This document shows positions 56,031 to 64,000 of a DNA stretch of 64,000 nucleotides, in pieces. The position numbers and the translations under genes were made by a program. The stretch lies in NCBI RefSeq assembly GCF_000002235.5, contig NW_022145528.1, positions 620,001 through 684,000 on the forward strand, written 5' to 3'. This DNA is from Strongylocentrotus purpuratus (Eukaryota > Echinodermata > Echinoidea > Camarodonta > Strongylocentrotidae). The notes under the pieces were generated by a model. It did not search any database and had not been told where the DNA came from. It saw only the letters and a list, made by a program, of their open reading frames with translations. Each line of letters starts with the position of its first letter. Positions within the stretch are counted from its first letter, which is position 1.

Positions 56031-56290
56031 TTCTCGAAAGCCATCTAACTTTAGTCAATGGTTTAATCCGCAGACTAAGTATGGAATGCCAAGTGTCCAT
56101 ATGAATATGTTTTTGAATAATTGAACCTGTCACTAATCAATAAACAACAATATAACTATGATATAATTATGTTATCATGGTAATTTAGGGACATATCAAA
56201 ATGTTCAAAAACACATTCATATGGACACTTGGCATTCGATACTTAGTCGGTGGATTAAACCATGGACTAAATTTAGTCCGCTTTCGAGAC
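56031..56290. mobile_element. Large palindromic MITE with ~87-bp arms
   Basis: The left arm (about 56031-56117) begins TTCTCGAAAGCCATCTAACT and runs through CCAAGTGTCCATATGAAT to TTTTTGAA. The right arm (about 56204-56290) is its inverted counterpart, running TTCAAAAAC, ATTCATATGGACACTTGGCA, then CTTTCGAGA. The arms differ at perhaps a tenth of positions and are separated by about 86 bp of AT-rich loop. It is non-coding. The 96-codon minus ORF nearby is a shadow. Confidence 0.75.
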
Positions 56291-58147
56291 TATTTCTGTA
56301 TAGTGGATTAAATTATAAACATAGACCTGACAAGGCAGGAACAATTTTGAAATAACCATTATTATATTGTATTTATTTATTTATATTATTATTATTATAA
56401 AACTGTCGGCTCATATTTAGTAAATTTTTTTTTTAGAAATAGGGAAACAGGAATGCTAAATTTGGGTAAGGGGCTGCAGCCCCCCCCCCCCCCTCCCCCC
56501 TCTTACGCCTATGTACTTGGAGCTCCTTTCGGTCGAATAATATCAATAAAGTTACCTATATGTTTTTTATTCTGTTTAATATGTTATAAATATGTATAGT
56601 CCTATCATGCCCACTGCATACATGCTTGCGTTATGTCACGTATGGATATACCAAGCGAATTTTATTTCATTAATACTTCATGGATGGTTTGGAACAAATA
56701 AGTGGATATAATTATCATTTAGGGAAAATATTGGGCTGTAATTTCTTCCTACAAACAAGGTTTGATAAGACCAGGAACCTGGCAGCATTCTGGTCAGAGA
56801 AATTCAGAATTACGTTCTCCAAAATATATTCTTCCCTTTAATAAATGCGTCCTTTGCACAGTTTTGATAACCATATTTAACAGTTAGTACCCAAATGAAT
56901 AAAGACGTATACAGCAGGTTTTAAAAGGGATACTGTTCCAAACTTAATGCTTTCAAAACGAAAGAGAAACACCACTGTTAACTGATTTCTTTTAAATAAT
57001 TATCTCCAAGGTCTCTAAACCGATTTAAATTTGTATCTGTTAAGTCCAAGCTCATAATGAAATGCGGTTAAATTGAATACAAAGAATGAGAAAATAGGGG
57101 AAAATGAACAGCGCGATGGCTTGTATCGTCATAGGCCATTGATCCAGAACAAATTTGATTTATCAAATTACTTTAGGTCCAGCCCATTGATGGATTGGTT
57201 TAAATTGATACAAAAGATTAAAGATTGAATACAAGATGGATCCTTATCCACTAAGCCAAGAATTTGAAACAGAAATCTTTTATCATCTGTAGGCTAGGCT
57301 TGCATAGCCCAAATATTTTATTTGCTCTGGTGGTCAACCTGGTCTTGTTTGAATTGTGCTTGCTTTATTTGCTCAAATAGTTGGTTAAATTCAATATATG
57401 TTTATCATCACAGAAGATAAGAATATACTATCGAAATTGTATGGTTGTATTTGATAGATTGGAATAGTAACAAGTGTAATCATGAACAAAATTCGAAGAT
57501 CTGTCATATATACGACAAAAAAAAAAATATTGTGATCATAATGTTGTCATATGCAATATATTATTGAGGAAAAAGTAAAATTCGACAAAGCGATGATACA
57601 TTGTTGAAGGTTGATGAAAAAATGCGTAATTTTTGTATGAAATGTTACTTATTATATTCCTTCTACTGTACTAACCCTCTAGCATGCAAAAAATCCTGAA
57701 AAAAGTTCTTAAACCACAAAGATATTTTATGGTTTTCTTTGAAGTTGTTACTGGGCGACACCCTCTAACAGTAAATTCTCCCAACCATTTTGGAATTTTC
57801 CCAACCGTATTTCCATGAAAATAAGACATAAGATAGGGTTTTAAAAATCGATTTACATTCACCTAAAATGTAATTAAATTGCAATAATATAGTTCGGAGA
57901 ATTAAGGAATCGATCAGATCATTTTTCCCATTTTTTTATCATTAATAATGATGGTCTGTTTTCACTCAAACTTTCAGATTATCTTTAATTTTACATCTAG
58001 CATTGAAGTCACTACCTTTGCACCATTTATAATATATCTCATTCTCTCTCTCTCTAGTCACATTCTCTCATCTCTCTCATGTCATATTCAACTATCCTCT
58101 TCACAGGTTCGAGAACTCCTCAATTATTTCAACAATAAAGCAAAATG
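56291..58147. other. No gene seen
   Basis: AT-rich DNA with a C-rich run near 56480-56500 followed by TCTTACGCCTATG, one end of a GTGGCGTAGC-like repeat. Short ORFs show no domains. Confidence 0.35.
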
Positions 58148-58215
58148 ACGTCGAGATTCGAACCCATTACCCGTAGAATGTTAAGCACGTTCAGCCAGAG
58201 TTTACAGGCCTCGAA
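58148..58215 (-). mobile_element. tRNA-like SINE head remnant
   Basis: On the minus strand a B box GGTTCGAATCTCG follows a tRNA-like stretch with TCTGGCTGAACG in the A-box position. No body was recognised next to it, so this is a weak call. Confidence 0.3.
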
Positions 58216-59190
58216 AACTTTGGATGACACTGAACGAATCGTGTTATCTTTTTTTAAATGGAATATTGGGAAACTTTATGGTCCGAAGCAAAGTCGTTTG
58301 TTATATAATCTGTAAATGTCAATTTCATTATCAATCATTGAAAGATAAACTTTAAAAACCTATAGTCACTTACATTTGCTAAACAACTGCGTATGAGCTC
58401 TTTGTACGAAGATACACAAACACAATATCAAATACCCATTGAATTCCCATTCACTTCGGCCCCAATTATTCAGAAATGAAAGGACTATTAGTTGATTGTC
58501 CCGCGGGTAAAATATCTTGAATTAGTCATAAAAATTATGATTTATTCATTACCGATTAGGACCTAGGGGGCTAGTCTGAGCCCTCTTTGTACAAATATTT
58601 ACATATTTTTGATCATCAATGAGTTGGGTTTTATTTTGTTTATAATCCCGCACTTCCGTAGCCGATTCGGGGCTTGCGCGCTAGACAGACTGCTGCCCCA
58701 AATTCAATGTCACTCATCCAAAAGCTTGAATATGGTCACACAATGAAGAAAATTGATATTAATTCTTTTCGCATCTGCTCGTAAAAATAGTGATTTTCTA
58801 TAGAAGTGTCGTGCGTTCGGACACGTTTGAAATATATGACAGTTGATGAAAACTGACAGAAAAGCTCATCTGCTTTTAATTCAAACAATCGGAGAAGAGG
58901 AGATGTACCGTAATTGAGAACTAAATAGAAACAACAAATGAATTGGGGCCTATTCCACCCTCAGACCACAAAACCTATCCCTAATCTTTTGATTTCAAAC
59001 GTATCGTCCTTGCCCATCCCTAGAACTTCTTGAAGGGTAATTATTGAAAGGTAATTATTCATTCAAGCCACCCCTTTTCGTGTCTACCAGTGAAGAATGA
59101 GGGGTTCTTTGAACATCTATATGTTACCATGACAACTGTCACCCGAGATGACTGATGCGGGTTACTTGGTGGTGAGGTAGCGGTGTATTG
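58216..59190. other. No gene seen
   Basis: AT-rich DNA with no supported feature. Confidence 0.35.
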
Positions 59191-59272
59191 TTATGACTGA
59201 TGGGTGTATGATGGTGTAGGCCCAAAGGGGGTGTATTGATTCTGATAGGGTGTATGACCGAACGGTGGATAC
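59191..59272 (-). other. Possible terminal exon or pseudogene fragment, Tyr/Pro/Gln-rich (weak)
   Basis: On the minus strand, after a TTTGAGAG splice-acceptor-like site, one frame reads YPPFGHTPYQNQYTPFGPTP followed by SYTHQS and a TAA stop (59191-59193). The pattern of repeated Y-x-P-F-G is protein-like and not a simple microsatellite. After the stop the same frame continues QYTATSPPSNPHQSS, so this is either a C-terminus or a coding fragment broken by a stop. I recognise no family. Confidence 0.15.
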
Positions 59273-59492
59273 CTCTCAAAGTAAATTTGATACGTAGATT
59301 TTGTTTTAAATTTCCTTTTGGGTCTTTCAGATTTTTAGACACCATTCCCTGGTGTCGTGTCGTCGTGTCCGACATTGGAGGATGGAATTTGGATGAAGTA
59401 CGGTGGGAGGAGTCTCGGTGTCAAAGGGGTAAGGGAAGGGCATGACACGCCCCCTTTTCACAAATCAGTATGTAGGCAAAAACGGGATGGGC
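59273..59492. other. No gene recognised
   Basis: A GC-richer segment with short overlapping ORFs (59236-59445 and 59357-59596, plus) and no domains. Confidence 0.3.
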
Positions 59493-60029
59493 TTAAAGGT
59501 ACTATGTCCCTTTTGCAGCCAACCTCAAATTCTGTAGAACTTTGCAGGAATTATGAATATGTCATGTATGTCCTCTCTGTGAAATTTAAACATTAGCAGT
59601 GTCCTCATATTCAAATTATGCAAGGAAACCCGTTTACTTGCTAGACTTCACTGTCAGACACTATATTGAGTGACTGACTGGCTTTTTTTCTTCTTTGGTA
59701 ATAACATACATGAAAGGTACTATATACATGAACATTTGTCTACATCAATAACCCACTTCTTGTAATGGCCAAGATTAAACTGATTGAATCTTTGCGCAGC
59801 ATAAAACGTATGACCATTCGGTACAATTGTCTGAAAATCAAGACTATTACTTTTGGGCTCTATAGCCCTAAAGTCGATTTGACAACTAATAGTCGTTATT
59901 TTCCCACTTGAAGACATTTTCAAGCCCCACCCTTTTTACGGAAGTTCTAAATTAGTATTATCTTTCAAATGCAGTTGGAATTTAACTTTTTAATTTTTTT
60001 GGCCTGCAAATGGGACATAGTACCTTTAA
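59493..60029 (-). mobile_element. TTAA MITE family C, copy 2 (inverted)
   Basis: TTAA occurs at 59493-59496 and 60026-60029. The ends TTAAAGGTACTATGTCCC and GGGACATAGTACCTTTAA are perfect inverted repeats. Read on the minus strand it is nearly identical to the copy at 24940 over its whole 537 bp. Its ORF (59720-59923, minus) is 67 codons, against 90 in the other copy, because the downstream parts differ. Few substitutions separate the copies, so the family was recently active. Confidence 0.9.
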
Positions 60030-61494
60030 AGCATTCCCTTTTCATCATCCATAATAATATTTTTCCTCACAAAATCATTGGAATACTATTATGATTTTCA
60101 AGAGCTCTTTAGCACCAACTCAGCCTCGCTCAGCATACATGGGGAGAGCTAGGGCCCCCTATACATTTTTAAAGCTTACCAACAAAATACAAATCGGAAC
60201 TGGGAAGGAAAATACATCTTACTAATTCCTGTTCAATTCATAAAAATAGAAAATCGAATAACCAATTGATACCTAATTCAAATAATTGTTATGTGGTATA
60301 TAAAACCGCTTGTTTCTGAGACCTTTGCGCATCTATCTCGGGACCCGTTTTGACCCGATATATATATCACTCTTTGTCCAAAGTCGTTAAGACGCGGAGA
60401 GGGGGGGGGGGGGGGAGGGGGATTGTTACGAACACAACAATTAGCGCATACGAGCATGAGCCTACCACGTAGAAGGTCCATGATATACTTCGATGAATAT
60501 GAACGCCCATTAAGACACTCATTATCGAGATAATTACAATGGCCTCAATTAGAAAGCTGGAAATAAGAGCTGTATTTTTTCTTTTAAAAACGTTGAAAAT
60601 GGACCTTATTCTTTTGCTTTTGCTTGTCGTTCGGTCCCCTGAGTTATAGAAGGTCCCCTAATATATAGATTTGTTAGCACAATAGTTTGGAAAATTGTTG
60701 ACCCAAATATTGGAGGTGTTCCATTGTGAGTGGCCGTGGAAGAACAATGGCTGCGTGGACAGCCAATCAATCAGTCTTCAACAAGCAGTTCGTCAAGACT
60801 TGAGGGAAAACATGAAGAGGAAGTACGAGAAGAAGTGAGGTAGAAAAGGAGTGAGAGATTGGGAGAGAGAGAGAGAGAGAGATAGAGAGAGAGTTTCACA
60901 TATTATGTTTATAATTAATCTTTTCTTAATGAGTTTCTATCACCTACACTTAGACGTGCCATAATCATTATACTGTAGTTTAACAACAGGGATTCAGATT
61001 CTGCCACCATGGTAACATAATTCACGATGTATAGAGGGACTTGGTAACATTGTTCAGATGAGAGAAAATGGAGCTAAGGTAGTGACTCGAATGCTTGGTG
61101 TACAATAAAAAATAAATAATCTGAAAGTATGAGCGAAAACAGACCAATATTAATGATAAAAATTGAGGAAAACTGATCTCTTGCCATGATTCCCAAGACA
61201 CTGGCCGAAGGAGGGTTGGGGGAGGAGGGGGCAGGTAGCGGTTAAAGTTACACCCTGAAATGTTATGGTAATGTATTTTGTTGACATTATTGCAAGTATC
61301 CCTTCATGCTAACACTTTGTCAGTTTTATGCGTCGCCCGAAACTAAACAATACTTAAAATTAAAAAAATATCCATCTTTTGTTTCTTTTAGACAGAAGAG
61401 AAGATCACAAACAAACTAGACCTTATCAAGACCAGCAGCAGGTTGTTCCCCATTGAGTTCGCACCCTATTGGATGCAGGGCAGCGCTGATCATA
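60030..61494. other. No gene recognised
   Basis: A G run (about 60402-60415), a GA run (60862-60892) and AT-rich DNA. The 67-codon minus ORF (60278-60481) contains a Pro run from the homopolymer. Confidence 0.35.
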
Positions 61495-61570
61495 TACTTT
61501 ACAAGGGATTCGAACCAACGACCTTGTGATCGCAAGCACCATGGTCAGACCACGACGACCACTACAGCAT
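61495..61570 (-). mobile_element. tRNA-like SINE head, minus strand
   Basis: Read on the minus strand: AGTGGTCGTCGTGGTCTGAC, then ATCACAAGGTCGTTGGTTCG and AATCCC, giving a B box GGTTCGAATCC. The ATCACAAGGTC segment also occurs in the SINE head at 15871, so it may be a relative. The body was not delimited. Confidence 0.5.
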
Positions 61571-62489
61571 TTACCCTTATGAAACCGCAGAAGCAGAACA
61601 CGACCTTCACATCATCTTGGTTGAACTATTTAACAAATCTTCGGCGCCCCTCACCCCTCCCCCCCCCCACCCATTGATACCCGTCACGTCCACAAAACTC
61701 CATAAGTGGGTGCCATATTTTCGTCATTTTCCCCCTCATTATGACCCTCAATATCTCCTTACAATTTCCTTTGAAAGCCCAAAGTCTTGTATGTCAATAT
61801 TATCATGCCCATGGTGACCTGTGGGTAATCCATCATAATTATCTCAAGTTGTGCTGGTGTGTAGAGGGGGACAAGGGGAGGGTGGCCGGTGGTGGTCAAG
61901 GAGTTTGCCGGTGGTCAGTTGGTCAAGAGTGGAAAGGGGTCTGGAATGACGTTCCATGGGAGGGTCCGTTGCTTGTATTTGAGACGGTGCGTGAAATTGG
62001 GTGTTAACCCGCGGAACGAGATCAACTGCATGGGTTCTCCTTGTGGAATATACTGGCATTAGGTAGGGGGAAGGGAGGAATTGGTACACGTTTTTTGAAG
62101 TTAGTAGGAAATATAACTGAATTGAAAGAGAACTAGAATGATAATATGCTTTATTCTACTTGTATAATGTATTCAGAGACATGCCACGATCCCTGAAGTA
62201 TTTTAACAAAATACGCATAAGAATGTAGGCCTACGGTTAGTTAAGTTAGGTGGAGTTGCTTTGATGAGCTAGTTATTCACTCAGAAAGGCTTTATTACTA
62301 GTTTGAATCTCAACATGAAAGGCATTGTCAATCGCATGTAGGTGTGAGAAGGTTAATGGCATCTGATAACTTTGATTACCTATGACGTCACAATACTGGC
62401 CTCCGATGATGCTTCGTCCACTGCGTCTACATCTTACGCCGATAGTCAAACCGATACACCGATAGCAGGTCGCTTATGCAATGTGTCGT
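61571..62489. other. No gene recognised
   Basis: A C run lies near 61658-61667. Opposing ORFs of 81-88 codons (61741-62089) share a G-rich region and show no domains. Confidence 0.35.
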
Positions 62490-62555
62490 TTCTCTCGCTC
62501 TGTCTTTCTGTCTGTCTCTCTCTCTATGTCTCTCTCTCCCTCTCTCCCTCTCTCC

Positions 62556-62592
<37 letters not shown>

Positions 62593-62640
62593 TCTCTCTC
62601 TTTCCCTCTCTCTATCTATCCATCTCTCACCCCCAATCTG
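62490..62640 (+). repeat. (CT)n low-complexity tract
   Basis: CT dinucleotides with CTGT and CCCT variants. The two plus-strand ORFs (93 and 88 codons) are Ser/Leu artefacts of it. Confidence 0.92.
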
Positions 62641-64000
62641 TTTATTAGTCTAATGATCTCACTTTCTCTCCCACTTCAGTTTTTAACGATCTTTCATCTT
62701 TCTCAGAATCCTCCCCTACCCCACCCTCTAACCTCATCTTAATTTAGGTTCTAGATAGTGGTAGGACTACTAACAACCGGAATTCAACTCTACTAGTAAA
62801 AATATATCGGCTTCAAACCGTAGACAATCGCACGACCGGTCTGACGTCGTCACTGCGATTCTGAGACCATTTTCTTTTTCATTAGCTTTTCCTCCAAGGA
62901 AGCATGAAACCCCGGTACTTGTTGGGGGTTATCATATGACCATACAGATCCTCGGCCATTAAAATGTAACATGTTTGATTGTTCATATCAAATGCTATCT
63001 ACAAATTATTCTAAGATTGGATCGTAGTCAATCGTATAGCGTGCGATGGGCCTTCGGGTTTAGGGTAGGGTGTAGTGTAAAGTCTAGGGTTGAAAATAAG
63101 AATTTACCGTTTTGTTTTGTTTACAGGATAGGGGCGCAATTGTCGCCGAAGCATTTGTCATACCGCCACGGGCAAGAATTTGTTTACATTTTGCACCATT
63201 GAAATTATTTTCTACAGGCCTAGATCGTAAATCATGAAGTAAACTTTTCTTTGACATGTTTTCGCTATTATTAAGCTAACATTTGTCATAATTATAATGT
63301 GTACAGAGTGGCAGAGGAGAGAGGATAGAGATGCATATAGAAGACATGAACTCACGAATTAACTCACACGCGAACGTAAACAATTTTCTTCAAAACAAGA
63401 TAGATTGAAGATTCATTATCATCATTGGCATGAATGGATTGAATATTTTTTTGATAGAAATAAAGTAGCGAAGATGGATTGCACAAAGTCAATGACCTTC
63501 ATTTATCTAATTTGGAAGGGATGACAATAAATAGCTTCCTGTCCGATTGAAAGAATTCTGACAGATATTTCCACCTAATCAAACACGCATCTGACTACCT
63601 CAGAATGGACCCCCCCCCTTTTTTTTTCTCTCCATTTATTAAACACATGTGTGGTTAATGCATATAAAGCTGATGGTTTATGAATTGACAATTTTAAGTA
63701 GTTGACCATTTTTCATTCTTAAACCAGGGTATATTCATCCATTTCCGTTCTTTTGAATCGGGGGTTTAAAGGGATATCAGAATAGAGACTCGTTGGTTTG
63801 GGGTTATTGTTCGTGTTTAACATCTGTGATCATCAGTTGAGCTTAGGTGGATTCAGTCGGGTAGGAAGAGGGGGTGGCAGTGGGGGTAAGGGGGTATGTC
63901 AGGGGCGGGGTCGATGGTATTGAGGAGGGGTGAATTCAGGAGATAAGAGAGCCTCCATACCCGCCATTTTTTATTATCGGTTTGATTCGTTTTGTTTGTG
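62641..64000. other. No gene recognised
   Basis: A 75-codon ORF (62975-63202) has no domain. C9 followed by T9 occurs at about 63610-63627. GTTTAAAGGGATATCAG at about 63764-63780 could be the left end of another TTAA element running out of the window. Confidence 0.3.

Overview
The window looks like an intergenic or intronic stretch of an animal genome, most likely a marine invertebrate deuterostome such as an echinoderm. The grounds are indirect. It is AT-rich and full of microsatellites and homopolymer runs, and it holds tRNA-derived SINEs, many short TTAA-flanked inverted-repeat elements, and one foldback element that resembles the TU elements described from sea urchins. No long open reading frame is present. 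The ORFs over 100 residues are microsatellite or low-complexity translations or lie in repeats, apart from one unrecognised 114-codon ORF. I see no operons, ribosome-binding-site logic, CRISPR or phage genes. I call no gene with confidence.

Layout: 1-9.5 kb holds three TTAA MITE families (A, B and a lone left end), a palindromic family with AGACTTTCGAGA ends (three copies), SINE remnants, a non-LTR-like 3' tail and a pogo-like MITE. 10-14.4 kb holds GGA and AGT/TAG microsatellite blocks and a 168-bp tandem repeat. 15.8-17.2 kb holds the best-preserved SINE, a MITE sitting exactly between two copies of a 33-bp duplication, and another TTAA MITE. 20-25.5 kb has a dispersed repeat (family H), a 54-bp tandem duplication, and two different TTAA MITEs abutting at one shared TTAA. 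25.8-31.7 kb has composite C/A homopolymers, a mariner-like element, a 43-base C run, a ~150-bp satellite-like array and the foldback element. 34-39.4 kb has an inverted copy of MITE family D, a SINE, a CpG-rich promoter-like block (about 36.65-37.15 kb) and a TTAA MITE with 23-bp ends. 40-64 kb is mostly repeats: family H copies, GA/CT tracts, palindromic hAT-like MITEs, a SINE, a large palindrome at 56 kb, the second copy of MITE family C, and SINE heads on the minus strand.

The repeats interact mainly by insertion. TTAA sites are reused, elements land inside or next to one another, and families A, B, C, D and H recur at 8-43 kb distances. Two short segments (14872-15005 plus, 59191-59272 minus) have weak exon-like features and are flagged only as candidates. 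All boundaries were read by eye, so the 'no gene seen' entries are statements about what I could see, not proof of absence.
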